Of a stretch of 64,000 nucleotides of DNA, positions 18,647 through 27,474 are shown piece by piece; within the stretch, counting starts at the first letter, position 1, and every line of letters begins with the position of its first letter. Origin of the DNA: Pseudomonas promysalinigenes. Its GTDB lineage: Bacteria > Pseudomonadota > Gammaproteobacteria > Pseudomonadales > Pseudomonadaceae. The notes below the pieces were generated by a model, which was not told where the DNA came from, did not search any database, and was given only the letters and a program-made list of their open reading frames with translations. The stretch covers positions 2,914,001 to 2,978,000 of the forward strand of contig NZ_CP077094.1 in assembly GCF_014269025.2 (NCBI RefSeq), given 5' to 3'. The translations under genes and the position numbers were made by a program.

Positions 18647-19918
18647 ATGAACCGACCTTCCCGCGCTTTCTTGTGGACCACCCTGCTTGCTGGCCTAGCA
18701 CTCAATGCGAGCGCATCCCAGCCCTCCGGAGAACATCTCCTAGACCAAGGGAAATGGGCACCAAACACCCGGCATGCAATCGAGCGCCTCATCGCCGCCA
18801 ACAGCGTCCCCGTGAATACGCCGGAGTCGAAACGCCCGTATGCCTCCTTCGACTGGGATGATACGAGCATAATCAACGATGTTACCGACAAATTTTTCTT
18901 GTATCAGATCGACAATCTTGCCTTTAAGCTGACTCCCGATGAATTTCGGAAGGTGCTGATCACCAACATTCCAAGCAAGCCAGGCGACACCATTGCTCAC
19001 TCCAGCGATGGTCATCCTCTTGCATTCGGTGCGCTCACAAACGATCTCGGCAATGACTATGAGTTTCTGTATCAGAACTACATCAGTAAGCCCGCCGGAC
19101 AGCGCGACGCCGCGATCTTCAGCACGGACGAGTTCAGGGACTTCAAGACGAAGCTGTATTTCCTGTTCCAGGCCATCATCGACACCCATGGCGCCAAAGT
19201 GGCTTATCCCTGGGAGGTCTTCTTCTGTAGCAACATGACTGAACAGGATGTTGAGGACCTTGCCCTTAGCTCTGTCCGCCATAGCCTTCAAGCTGGCATC
19301 GTCAAAACCACTCTCGAAAGCCCTCACTCAAGACCAGGCAAGACTGGCGTGGTCAAAGTCAGCTACGTGGAAGGCATGCGGGTTGTTCCAGAAATCGCTG
19401 ACCTGATGCACACCCTTCAACGCAATGGGATCGATGTCTTCGTTGTGTCCGCGGGCTTTGAGCCGCTCGTGAAGGTTATCGCGACGAGACCGGAATTCGG
19501 CTACAACATTCCTTCTAATCAGGTCTACGGTCTAAGGCTCGAAACCTCAGCGGCCGGCAAATACCTTGCCCAAGCCAAGAAAGGGCATCCAATTTCCTAT
19601 CGCGAAGGCAAACCGGAAGTCATTCGCAAATACATCGCGCCGCGGCGAGAGGGCCGCGATCCGATATTTGTAGCCGGAGACAGCAACTCCGATTTCGGAA
19701 ATTTCAGCATGCTTCCAGGGGTGTCTCTTGGCTTGATCGTGAATCATCTGAGCACTGGCGATTTCGGCCGGGTCTCAACTGAAGCGGCAAAAACACTGGG
19801 TCGCCCGGACGCTCGGTGGGTCTTGCAAGGCGTCGACGAGAACATTGGCTTGTGGAGCCCGACAGAGTCCACCACCAAAGTAGGCGACACCCAAGCCTAC
19901 TTAGTCTCTCCCAAATAG
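18647..19918 (+). CDS. Secreted HAD-superfamily phosphatase, phosphorylcholine phosphatase-like
   Basis: A signal peptide (LLAGLALNASAS) precedes a HAD core: motif I DWDDTSI near residue 69, motif II VVSAG near residue 270, and motif III GDSNSDF near residue 346. The DWD(N/D)TSI signature and the domain order resemble PchP of Pseudomonas, which removes phosphate from phosphorylcholine in the periplasm. This protein (423 aa) is longer than PchP (about 350). ATG 18647 with GGAG 5 nt upstream is preferred to GTG 18641. Other phosphomonoesters are possible substrates. Confidence 0.75.
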   Translation: MNRPSRAFLWTTLLAGLALNASASQPSGEHLLDQGKWAPNTRHAIERLIAANSVPVNTPESKRPYASFDWDDTSIINDVTDKFFLYQIDNLAFKLTPDEFRKVLITNIPSKPGDTIAHSSDGHPLAFGALTNDLGNDYEFLYQNYISKPAGQRDAAIFSTDEFRDFKTKLYFLFQAIIDTHGAKVAYPWEVFFCSNMTEQDVEDLALSSVRHSLQAGIVKTTLESPHSRPGKTGVVKVSYVEGMRVVPEIADLMHTLQRNGIDVFVVSAGFEPLVKVIATRPEFGYNIPSNQVYGLRLETSAAGKYLAQAKKGHPISYREGKPEVIRKYIAPRREGRDPIFVAGDSNSDFGNFSMLPGVSLGLIVNHLSTGDFGRVSTEAAKTLGRPDARWVLQGVDENIGLWSPTESTTKVGDTQAYLVSPK

Positions 19919-19925
19919 TCTCAGA

Positions 19926-19951
19926 GGGCCGATCTCACAAGAGATCGGCCC
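19926..19951 (+). terminator. Strong hairpin after the HAD phosphatase
   Basis: GGGCCGATCTC pairs over 11 bp with GAGATCGGCCC around a 4-nt loop, starting 8 nt after the stop codon. There is no T-run, so termination efficiency is uncertain; it may also protect the 3' end. Confidence 0.6.
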
Positions 19952-20053
19952 AAGCATGCGCCCCAGATGAAGCCGGGACCTCAAAGCGGTCTTGAATTTC
20001 GAGCAAATTGAGTCCACCATGGATTTATAGTACACGAAAAGCTGAGCACGTTC

Positions 20054-21181
20054 ATGCCCTCATCCGAAATCTATGTTCTCCCTTCGTTTTCGCCCGGCGC
20101 TAGCCACCAGCTCGTCAAGCATAGTTTCGGTGTGCCAGGCAGAGGTCGTAGCGCGTATCTCCAGGCGGCGACGCACGCAGATGAGCATCCCGGACTGTTA
20201 GTTCTTCAGCACCTGATGGAGCTGCTGATCGAGCTGGAACAAAGCGGTCAGATCGTCGGACGCATCGAAATCGTTCCGTATGCAAACCCTATCGGCCTTG
20301 GTCAGCAGCTCTTTGGCCAGATGCCAGGGCGATACAACATGGCTAACGGTGAAAATTTCAACCGTAGCTTCCCTGATATCACCGAGAAGGTCCGGCGGGC
20401 CCTCAAAGAATGCCCTCCTACTCCAAACGATACACACAGGCTGAAGGCAATTTTTGCCGAGGCCATTGAAGACATAGCGGTAGATGGCGCAGTCGATGCG
20501 GGCAAGGCTTGGCTTCTCAAGCAAGCTCTGAAACATGACATCCTGATCGACCTTCACTGTGACACCTCTAGCATCCTTCACATTTACTCCAACTGGAATC
20601 AACAGGCGCGAGCGCTCGCTCTGGCTGCGGCCACTCATGTAGAAGCTGTGTTCTTGGAGGATGAAGCTGGTGGGTTCCCTTTGGACGAAGCGTATGCAAA
20701 GGCATGGAAAGAGGCGCACCACCTCGGCCTTGTGGATACACAGCACTTGGGCTTCTCAGCAACGCTGGAACTGCGGGGCCAAATTGACGTTGATGATGAG
20801 ATGGCTGCGGTAGACGCGGCAGGAATCATCGAATTTTTGAAGCATGAGGGAGTGATTGCCGGCGGCTGTAATTTGGCGAACGCTGAGCCCGCAAAAATCT
20901 ATCCTCTTGAAGGCGTAACCCATCTCAAGTCTCCTGCTACCGGCGTTGTGGCATGGAAAAAAAAGCCGGGAGATCCGGTCGCCGAAGGTGAGCTTATCGC
21001 CGAGGTTGTCCCAATCGACCTCACTCCTGGCTCCTCCAGAATCCCAGTACTCAGCAACCTCAAAGGCATTCTCGTCGCACGTCACCATGTAAAGCTGACT
21101 CGCCAAGGGCAAAAACTAGGCATGTTGGCTGGCACCACCCCATTAGCACACCGGCGAACCGGCAAGCTTATGGGTATATAA
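20054..21181 (+). CDS. Succinylglutamate desuccinylase/aspartoacylase-family zinc deacylase
   Basis: The 375-residue protein has the M14-like zinc site of the AstE/AspA family: THADEHPG near residue 40 (His and Glu ligands) and IDLHCDTS near residue 174 (third ligand). Arg/Asn-containing substrate segments such as ENFNRSFPD follow. The C-terminal part with PATGVVAWKKKPGD is typical of the family, which also includes the N-acetyl-diaminobutyrate deacetylase DoeB. It would remove an acyl group from an N-acylated amino acid. It begins a co-oriented set with a binding protein, an ornithine-cyclodeaminase-type enzyme and a regulator, suggesting uptake and breakdown of an N-acyl or cationic amino acid. 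Confidence 0.8.
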   Translation: MPSSEIYVLPSFSPGASHQLVKHSFGVPGRGRSAYLQAATHADEHPGLLVLQHLMELLIELEQSGQIVGRIEIVPYANPIGLGQQLFGQMPGRYNMANGENFNRSFPDITEKVRRALKECPPTPNDTHRLKAIFAEAIEDIAVDGAVDAGKAWLLKQALKHDILIDLHCDTSSILHIYSNWNQQARALALAAATHVEAVFLEDEAGGFPLDEAYAKAWKEAHHLGLVDTQHLGFSATLELRGQIDVDDEMAAVDAAGIIEFLKHEGVIAGGCNLANAEPAKIYPLEGVTHLKSPATGVVAWKKKPGDPVAEGELIAEVVPIDLTPGSSRIPVLSNLKGILVARHHVKLTRQGQKLGMLAGTTPLAHRRTGKLMGI

Positions 21182-21258
21182 GAAAACGCTGATCCACCTT
21201 TACTGCCTTGACCCATCGAGTGTAATGCTCACAAAAAAACTATACAGAGGTAAGGTTC

Positions 21259-22041
21259 ATGAACAATAAACAGCGCTTGATTGCGGGGATTTTTATCGGC
21301 TTGAGTTTCTCTATGGCTCATGCCGCAGAGAAGGAGTTGAAGATAGGTATTGAAGCTGCCTACCCTCCATTTGCTTATAAGCAACCTAATGGCGAGCTGG
21401 CCGGGTTCGATTACGATATAGGCAACGCTCTCTGCAAGCAGATGCAGGTTAAGTGTAGGTGGATCGAGCAGGAGTATGATGGCCTAATCCCATCGCTTAA
21501 GGTTAGAAAAATTGACGCAATTCTTGCTTCACTTTCGATTACAGAGGATCGGAAAAAGTCAGTTGATTTTACGAACAGATACTATCGAAGCGCAGCTCGC
21601 CTGGTAATGAAAGAAGGGACCAAGGTGAGTGACAACTTGGAAGGGCTGGCTGGAAAACGTATCGGGGTCCAGCGCTCCAGTATTCATGATCGGTTCGCCA
21701 GTCAAATGCTTGAGGCCAAAGGCGCCGAAATCGTGCGCTACACATCGCAGAATGAGATCTACCTCGACCTGCAAGCTAACCGTCTGGACGGCACCTTGGC
21801 GGACGACGTAATTCTCGATCAGACATTTTTGAAGAAGCCCGTCGGTGCAGGCTTCAGCTTTGTAGGCCCGACCTTTACCGACCCAAAATATTTCGGGGAT
21901 GGTATCGGAATCGCAGTGCGTAAAGGTGATAGCGCCTTGGCACAATCATTCAACAAGGCGCTTGGTGAGATCCTCGAAAACGGTACTTATAAGGAGATTA
22001 ACGCAAAGTATTTTGACTTCGACGTTTACGGAGAAGAATAG
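21259..22041 (+). CDS. Amino-acid ABC transporter periplasmic binding protein (Lys/Arg/Orn/His type)
   Basis: The 260-residue protein has a signal peptide (MAHAAEKE) and the type II binding-protein opening LKIGIEAAYPPFAYKQPNG, with GFDYDIGNALC and KRIGVQRSS. These are characteristic of HisJ/ArtJ/LAO-type cationic amino acid receptors. AGAGGTAAGG precedes the ATG. No permease or ATPase gene is adjacent, so it must share membrane components encoded elsewhere. The neighbours (deacylase, ornithine cyclodeaminase family) suggest a basic amino acid or derivative as ligand. Confidence 0.9.
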   Translation: MNNKQRLIAGIFIGLSFSMAHAAEKELKIGIEAAYPPFAYKQPNGELAGFDYDIGNALCKQMQVKCRWIEQEYDGLIPSLKVRKIDAILASLSITEDRKKSVDFTNRYYRSAARLVMKEGTKVSDNLEGLAGKRIGVQRSSIHDRFASQMLEAKGAEIVRYTSQNEIYLDLQANRLDGTLADDVILDQTFLKKPVGAGFSFVGPTFTDPKYFGDGIGIAVRKGDSALAQSFNKALGEILENGTYKEINAKYFDFDVYGEE

Positions 22042-22153
22042 TTTTAGGCTCCTAGTGAAGCAAACCTTCACGCTCCTTCCCGCTACAACAAAACTAGAAA
22101 AACGGCCAATTTCCAGGAAGGAGTGCCGTTCGAATACCTGAGAGACTTGAAAC

Positions 22154-23128
22154 ATGCATGAAAACTTAAGCTCGCTCGCCATTTATAGCGACCACGAAGT
22201 AAAGGCCCTGAGCCACAGCATTGATGCGATCGGCGCAATGCGCAAAATGTTCGCTTCACTCGCTAAAGGAACCGCTCTTCAGCCACCTCAGCAGCAGATC
22301 GGACTCGCTAACGGCGGTGATTTCATCAATTATCTCGGCGTCCTAAACGAGGAGCAGGTCTACGGTGTGAAGACCTCTCCATATATCCCAACTCAAAATA
22401 AGCCTATCGTGACCGCTTGGACCATGCTCATGTCCAGCAAAAGCGGCCAACCCATCATGCTGACAGATGCTGGGTACCTTACGATTCAGCGCACAGCAGC
22501 CACAACTGCGCTAGCGGTCGAGCACCTTGCAAAAAAAGACGCCAAACGACTAGCGATCATAGGTACTGGACCGATAGCGCTGGCCCACCTGAAATATGCT
22601 CGCAGTCTAAGGGAATGGGAACGGATCTCGATTTTTTCGCCAAACCTTGGCGCGATGGATGACGCATCACGGCAAGAAATTGAGAGAATGGATGAGCGCG
22701 TGCAGCTCTGCGAGCTTCAGTCGAAAGCACTGGCAAAAGCTGACGTCATCCTGCTTTGTACATCCTCAGCAAAACCCGTTGTAGATCTGGGACTGCTCGG
22801 CAATTCGGCGCTGATCACATCGATAAGCACCAATGCTCCCAGGGCTCACGAGGTTAGCCCGAGCGACCTGAAAAAAATGGATGTCTATTGCGACTATCGC
22901 AAGACCACGCCTGACGCTGCCGGCGAAATGATCATCGCACGAGAGACGTCGCAATGGGATGCAAGTCTGCTAGCCGGTGACCTGTCTGAACTCGTGGTAG
23001 GAAAAGCCAAGCTGCCTGATTACAGCCGCAACGTATTTTTCCGCTCGGTCGGGTTAGGCCTGGAAGATGTCGCCATCGCGATGGAGCTGTATTCACTGCA
23101 CCTCCAGAGACTCCCCTCCGAGGCTTAA
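22154..23128 (+). CDS. Ornithine cyclodeaminase / mu-crystallin family protein
   Basis: The 324-residue protein has the family's opening with a lysine/arginine-rich substrate site, the dinucleotide motif IIGTGPIALAHL near residue 134, and the characteristic ITSISTNAPRAHEV segment. Members either deaminate L-ornithine to proline (NAD-dependent) or act as imine/amino acid reductases. The upstream binding protein for a basic amino acid makes a cyclodeaminase role likely but not certain. The long leader contains AGGAAGGAG at 22116-22124, too far away to serve as ribosome binding site for this ATG. Confidence 0.85.
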   Translation: MHENLSSLAIYSDHEVKALSHSIDAIGAMRKMFASLAKGTALQPPQQQIGLANGGDFINYLGVLNEEQVYGVKTSPYIPTQNKPIVTAWTMLMSSKSGQPIMLTDAGYLTIQRTAATTALAVEHLAKKDAKRLAIIGTGPIALAHLKYARSLREWERISIFSPNLGAMDDASRQEIERMDERVQLCELQSKALAKADVILLCTSSAKPVVDLGLLGNSALITSISTNAPRAHEVSPSDLKKMDVYCDYRKTTPDAAGEMIIARETSQWDASLLAGDLSELVVGKAKLPDYSRNVFFRSVGLGLEDVAIAMELYSLHLQRLPSEA

Positions 23129-23147
23129 ACACAGGATACTACTCATC

Positions 23148-23170
23148 GCTGCGATGCCAAGCATCGCAGC
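23148..23170. repeat. 10-bp perfect hairpin with 3-nt loop
   Basis: GCTGCGATGC pairs with GCATCGCAGC around CAA, 20 nt after the cyclodeaminase stop. No T-run follows. It is probably an attenuating or mRNA-stabilising hairpin between this gene and the regulator gene. Confidence 0.55.
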
Positions 23171-23305
23171 ATCAACAAGCTGTAGAATATCGGACCCGGA
23201 TCACCGACTATTCATCGATTCAGCTGGGATGACAGGAAAAGCGAGCCTTTCTGCTTGCCCGCTCCAGATCCCTCACCACGGTCAACAAGGACGCAACACG
23301 TCGCT

Positions 23306-23920
23306 ATGAGCAGCCTGGAAAACTACAAGGTCATCGCAGACGGCATCGCTACTCTGCTATTCCCTCATGCCGAGGTCATTATCCATGAGGTGAAGACCCA
23401 AACCGTCGTTCATATCGCGAACAATTTTTCCAAGCGAAAGCTAGGAGATGATTCTGCCCTTGACGAGCTTCCAGGTGATATAGCTGAGGTGACCAGCTTG
23501 GGCCCGTACGAAAAGCTCAACTGGAATGGCCAAAACATTCGCTCGATCACAAGCGTCCTCAAAAACGCCCGCGGCGAAGCTGAGTTTTTGCTATGCATCA
23601 ACCTAAACTTTTCTGTTTTGGAGCAGGCGCGAGCTGCGCTTGACGCGTTCTTCCAAGTTAGTCGCTTGATTCCTCAACCAGATGCTCTGTTCAAGGACGA
23701 CTGGCAGGAGCGCATCAATACCTTCCTTCACGCCTGGCTCAACGAGCGCCAGTTGTCGTTGAACACGCTCAATATGAAGACTAAGCGTGCCCTCGTCGAA
23801 GCGCTGTACGCAGAGGGTGCATTTGATGGTCGTAGCGGCGCAGACTACATTGCTAACGTTCTTAACATGGGCCGAGCCACAGTCTACAAGTACCTTAGAG
23901 CCTTGAGAGAGGAAGCCTAA
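23306..23920 (+). CDS. YheO/DauR-like transcriptional regulator (PAS-like + HTH)
   Basis: About 204 residues from ATG 23306. The N-terminal half is a PAS_6/YheO-type sensor domain (LFPHAEVIIHEV and later RSITSVLKNARGEAEFLLCINL). The C-terminal end is an HTH_22-type helix-turn-helix (RSGADYIANVLNMGRATVYKYLR). This is the layout of DauR, the repressor of D-arginine use in Pseudomonas. Placed at the end of the deacylase/binding-protein/cyclodeaminase set, it probably controls that set. An upstream TTG (23255) is in frame, but the PAS homology begins after ATG 23306. Confidence 0.85.
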   Translation: MSSLENYKVIADGIATLLFPHAEVIIHEVKTQTVVHIANNFSKRKLGDDSALDELPGDIAEVTSLGPYEKLNWNGQNIRSITSVLKNARGEAEFLLCINLNFSVLEQARAALDAFFQVSRLIPQPDALFKDDWQERINTFLHAWLNERQLSLNTLNMKTKRALVEALYAEGAFDGRSGADYIANVLNMGRATVYKYLRALREEA

Positions 23921-24398
23921 AAAAGCTCCGCTACCTACCACTACCAGCAGGACGTTTTTTAGCTTGAATGCCTCCTCGCTTGAGGAGCGGTCGTTGGCCC
24001 GCTGGACCACGCGGGCCTAATGCTAGCCTGTCACAACGGTAAGCGTATGGTCAGGTCTCAACCTCTGTTGAACGGTTCTAGGAGGGCTTGAATTTCCTCC
24101 GTGCTCAGCAAACCCAACGGGTAACGTCGCTCAAGCGTCGATTGAAGAGATACGGTGTCAATCCTCGAAAATTTGCCCGCGCTTGTAGTGATCATGCTCT
24201 CGCGCAAACTGACATTGGCGGAAAGACGTCTGTTTTTTGGCTGAAAAGACACCATAAGCCCCCCGAGCGTGTTGGCGAAGACACCCTAGGCGACAGTCTT
24301 GACAGTAAAGTGAAAGAATTATGATGGGTGATCGGCGGCGGCGGCGTGGTGAGATGAAGCGACACGGCCTTAGCACTATATGAAGAAGAAATGGAAGC
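23921..24398. other. Intergenic region with a doubtful 65-aa frame
   Basis: No RNA gene or repeat is recognised in these 478 nt. A minus-strand frame at 24255-24058 encodes a plausible but unrecognised 65-residue protein ending in a LSTEEIQALLEP segment. It lacks a clear ribosome binding site and is not annotated separately. Confidence 0.3.
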
Positions 24399-24821
24399 CT
24401 ACGCCTCCGTGTGGCGTGTCTTGACTGTCACAAACATTTTGATGCGCTCATGGAGTTCCTGAACGGCATGGCGGAATGCCTCAGGTTTCTCGCTAGCGGC
24501 TGGATCTTCGAAGTGCCACGTTATGGCTTCGCCTGCGGAGAGCGTCAGCAGCGGCCCGTCTGCTGAAATTTCCCAGAGCGTGATCACATAGTCAAAATCC
24601 TGTCCTTGGAATTCCATGACAGATTTACTGCGCAATCCGTTCGTATTGACGCCAATGTGCTCAAGTGTTTGCAGGGTACGTTCATCGACCTCTCCCGCAG
24701 TCAGTCCAGCACTGAACGACTCAAAGTGAGTGGAGTCGATGTGCCTCAAAAGAGCTTCAGCCATCAATGAGCGCACGTCGTTTTTGGTGCACAAAAAAAG
24801 CACACGATACTTCTCAGTCAT
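24399..24821 (-). CDS. Low-molecular-weight phosphatase / ArsC-fold protein
   Basis: The 140-residue protein opens with VLFLCTKNDVRSLMAEALLR, the C-X5-R-S phosphate loop of the LMW-PTP/ArsC fold, and has a FEDPAAS loop with the general-acid Asp-Pro. I see only one cysteine in the whole protein, so it lacks the resolving cysteines of thioredoxin-coupled ArsC. It could be an arsenate reductase that uses an external thiol, or a phosphatase. No ars operon genes are nearby, and CTKNDVRS departs from the usual CTGNSCRS. Confidence 0.75.
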   Translation of the reverse strand: MTEKYRVLFLCTKNDVRSLMAEALLRHIDSTHFESFSAGLTAGEVDERTLQTLEHIGVNTNGLRSKSVMEFQGQDFDYVITLWEISADGPLLTLSAGEAITWHFEDPAASEKPEAFRHAVQELHERIKMFVTVKTRHTEA

Positions 24822-25018
24822 GGCCCCTCCATATGCAGCGAATTGCAGTGATAGCTAGGATTTCACTCATAACAGTAGCGTTTGGAGTATAGCCGCAGGG
24901 TGGCAAACGGCTACAGTGTTCAGCTAGGCCATGGGTATGCGGAAGCTCATCACTGGCATCTGGCATGACAGTGAGCAGCGAGTGCTAAACTCAGTAAGGT
25001 CTCGATGAGGTGGCCGTC

Positions 25019-25249
25019 ATGCCAGCCGAAAATCTTTTATGTGACATCCTTGAAGCGTTGCACGAAAACCAGCTCGCCTTGGCGGACGCCGTCGAATCAG
25101 TGGGGCTGTGGATTGACCAACGCGGTGGCACTGAAGCCTCCAGCACCATTCTAGGCGCGGTATCAACCATTGATGTAAATGCTGAGCGTATAAGAACGAG
25201 AATCGAGGCCCTGAAACAATTGGACAGCAGCATCTACAAAGAAAGTTAG
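25019..25249 (+). CDS. Small hypothetical acidic helical protein (76 aa)
   Basis: The frame starts at ATG 25019 with GAGGTGG upstream; a GTG at 25010 is an alternative. It is predicted to be all-helical with regular leucine/alanine spacing (LLCDILEALHENQLALADAVES). I do not recognise a family. It is followed 30 nt later by another small gene in the same direction. Confidence 0.55.
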   Translation: MPAENLLCDILEALHENQLALADAVESVGLWIDQRGGTEASSTILGAVSTIDVNAERIRTRIEALKQLDSSIYKES

Positions 25250-25279
25250 CTCAGGGTTGCTCTGTGGAGGAGATCGCTG

Positions 25280-25540
25280 ATGTTGATAAAGATTGAAAAA
25301 GCAAACTCCAACATTGGGTGCAACGTCATACTCGACTCCTGGCGAATCAGGTTCAGGAACTATGGTGAAGCCATAGCTTTCGTGGAGAGGCTAACGGAAC
25401 GGGTCAATGCCCACACGCATTGCCGAAAATTCTCGGCTCGAATGCAGTATTGCCATCAAGCTGACCTTGGACAAGTTCACGTCGGCAACCGGCACGTCGC
25501 GTATACAGGTCACTGTCAATCAAGCAGCCTTCTTGCTTGA
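25280..25540 (+). CDS. Small hypothetical protein (86 aa)
   Basis: The first 45 residues (IGCNVILDSWRIRFRNYGEAIAFVERL) look like a compact alpha/beta domain, and GGAGATCGCTG gives a ribosome binding site. The remainder is low in structure and rich in His/Gln/Ser, and its end overlaps by 21 nt with the convergent CHAD gene. The C-terminus may be altered by a frameshift. No family recognised. Confidence 0.45.
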   Translation: MLIKIEKANSNIGCNVILDSWRIRFRNYGEAIAFVERLTERVNAHTHCRKFSARMQYCHQADLGQVHVGNRHVAYTGHCQSSSLLA

Positions 25541-26299
25541 CTTCGGCAGCAGTTTTGTCGCTTTCAACAACAGTGCTTCCGCCTCTTCCAACGCAGAATC
25601 TGCGCCTCCCTCCCAGACTCTCCTCAACGGATGGAGATCCTTTTCGGTTTGTGCTTTCAGGCTCCATTGGTAATGGTCGTGCCAATTTCCCAGAGCGGAT
25701 TGCAGCTCCTTTAAAATCTTGGCTTCATTTTTCGACAGTGGGGACAGTGTTGGAAAAGCTTCTGTCAGGTAGCGAGTGCGCTTGACCAGCACTCTTAACT
25801 GATGGCGGTCATAAGCTTTGTCCTCTATCGCTTCATGGAGCCGGTCAACTTGCCTGTGGAGTGCCTTGCGAATACGCGACTGGATCCTAGCCCAGCCGTG
25901 GTTGAATTCGACTGCCCTAAATTCTGCCGGCCACTCATCGAGAGCTACCATCAACCGTCTAAGCGGTGAGCCTGTGAGGATGGCATCATAGCTGTGGCTG
26001 AGCTGGCTACGCCTGGATTGAGCGAGGTTGGAGTATGTCCGCTTTTCTAGTTCGTGGATGAGCACCTCTAGATCACGCGCCGGGGTAGTCTGCTGGCCTA
26101 CGTCTGCTGCCGCCTTGCTCAGCGCGCCCATCTCCGCAACCGAGCGTAAGGGCTTCAGCAGACTCCTGATACGTCTGACGGCAATCCGAAGATCATGCAG
26201 TGCTTCGCCGTCCGTGCGGGCTTCAAGGCGTGCGCGCGCACTATACAGTCTGACCTGAAGGCTCACGATCTCCGCTACAAATCTGTCCGTGAACGGCAT
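25520..26299 (-). CDS. CHAD-domain protein (predicted polyphosphate-binding)
   Basis: The protein contains the CHAD hallmarks: EALHDLRIAVRRIRSLLKPLR near residue 28 and HQLRVLVKRTRYLTEAF in the second half, with conserved His and clustered Arg/Lys. CHAD folds are helical and bind inorganic polyphosphate. Homology begins around MPFTDRFVAEIVSLQ, so I place the start at ATG 26299; in-frame upstream alternatives are GTG 26374 (AAGGAG upstream) and TTG 26398. Its C-terminal tail LLLKATKLLPKSSKK is basic. Confidence 0.85.
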   Translation of the reverse strand: MPFTDRFVAEIVSLQVRLYSARARLEARTDGEALHDLRIAVRRIRSLLKPLRSVAEMGALSKAAADVGQQTTPARDLEVLIHELEKRTYSNLAQSRRSQLSHSYDAILTGSPLRRLMVALDEWPAEFRAVEFNHGWARIQSRIRKALHRQVDRLHEAIEDKAYDRHQLRVLVKRTRYLTEAFPTLSPLSKNEAKILKELQSALGNWHDHYQWSLKAQTEKDLHPLRRVWEGGADSALEEAEALLLKATKLLPKSSKKAA

Positions 26300-26458
26300 A
26301 GTAGGATCTCTTACTATCAGAGTTCTCCAGTAGGCTAGCAGCAAACTCGCAACATCAATTGCATCGCCCGACACAGCAGCTGCGCTCCTTGTCGGCAATG
26401 ACCTACAATTCTGTTTCGGTGATGAGTCGGGGGCTGCGTTCAGCCCGAAGGACGGTGG

Positions 26459-26803
26459 ATGATACAGTCTGAGCTAGACGCAGCGTGTGCCCAAATGCGG
26501 GAAGCCGAGACTGCGCTTCAGCAGCTTGATCTGCGGTTGGAGGCAATTCGTTTCGACCCAGCCTCACCTTCCGCCGTCGAGACGGCGATCAAGGAAACCT
26601 TGGTAGTCATTGACGAGCTGTTGGCCAATTTCAAAGGGAATTCAGTGCTTGCACCGATGGTTGATCAACTGAAAGCTCAGTACCTGGAAAGCATTCAGCA
26701 TAAGGTGATCATGTCGCAGGGCGCTGGGCTACAGACAAGGCAGATGTCTGCTATTGCTCGCGCAGTTGCCAAAGTGTGCAGTATTGTTCGAGGCAGCCGT
26801 TGA
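26459..26803 (+). CDS. Hypothetical helical protein (114 aa)
   Basis: Predicted helical with a coiled-coil-like first half (CAQMREAETALQQLDLRLEA). No domain was recognised and there is no signal peptide or membrane segment. It stands alone, divergent from the CHAD gene. AAGGACGG precedes the ATG. Confidence 0.55.
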   Translation: MIQSELDAACAQMREAETALQQLDLRLEAIRFDPASPSAVETAIKETLVVIDELLANFKGNSVLAPMVDQLKAQYLESIQHKVIMSQGAGLQTRQMSAIARAVAKVCSIVRGSR

Positions 26804-26831
26804 CGCTGGAGTCGGATAATCGCCCATTCGC

Positions 26832-27075
26832 TTACAAAGCGAGCAGAACATCATGAGGCTCGATGCAGGGGACGGGATGATCCTTACGCTACTGCGCAAG
26901 CCAATCTCGAGTCCTTTCAACATCGAAGATTTGTCCCTGCTCCATGAGCGTCAGGATGAGTACATCAGCAACACGGTAGTGACCGCAAGCCGGGCAATCC
27001 CGCTCTTCCCGAGCCCCTGACACTTAATGACAGATGCATTACCGGCGCACACCAAGCAACTCATAAAGGGCTCTC
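26832..27075 (-). pseudogene. Broken small zinc-ribbon protein gene (frameshift plus amber)
   Basis: Starting at ATG 27075 with GGAGA upstream, the frame reads MSCLVCAGNASVIKC and then loses sense. In another frame the sequence continues DCPACGHYRVADVLILTLM and FDVERTRDWLAQ up to a TAG at 26889-26891. Beyond it the same frame goes on RKDHPVPCIEPHDVLLAL to TAA at 26832. Two CxxC pairs suggest a former zinc-binding protein of about 80 residues. One frameshift and one internal stop make it a pseudogene unless sequencing errors are involved. Confidence 0.6.
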
Positions 27076-27156
27076 CGTGTTTCTTGTGTTTCAGGTGTAC
27101 TGGAACGCGTTTGCTGAGGCATGCATGACCAAGTGTCTGACGCTCCGAGTCTAGGC

Positions 27157-27396
27157 CTACCCACCAGGCATACCCCCGGTTGGTCTCCACCGATGCGGCA
27201 GCAGTTTTCCTATCTCACTGGCGCGCTGTGTAGGTAGCCGTGTCAGAACATCTTTTATATAGGCATACGGATCGTGTAGATTGTTCCAGGCCGACTGAAT
27301 CAAACTCATGATCGCCGCGGCGCGTGTGCCGCTGCTTAGCGACCCAGCGAAGAGCCAGTTCTTGCGCCCTAGCGCCCAAGGCCGTATCGCAGACCA
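27157..27396 (-). pseudogene. Remnant of an IS66-family transposase (C-terminal end)
   Basis: The frame AIRPWALGRKNWLFAGS, then GTRAAAIMSLIQSA, DPYAYIKDVLTRLPTQ and LLPHRW is the characteristic C-terminal end of IS66 TnpC transposases. Only about 75 codons remain and no N-terminal part or terminal repeats are visible, so it is a dead insertion sequence relic. Confidence 0.85.
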
Positions 27397-27474
27397 GCTT
27401 AACCTTCTAGACTTGCAGGAAGTTACGCGCATGCTCGCCGGCCCGGCTACTCACAACGCCCCTTGAGAGGCGCA

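Noticed and set aside
24058..24255. 65-codon minus-strand frame ending LSTEEIQALLEP
   Set aside because: The composition is protein-like, but there is no clear ribosome binding site, family or conserved neighbour. It is mentioned only in the gap description.
27157..27432. Functional IS66 element
   Set aside because: Only the transposase C-terminal end is present, without terminal repeats or the accompanying tnpA/tnpB genes.
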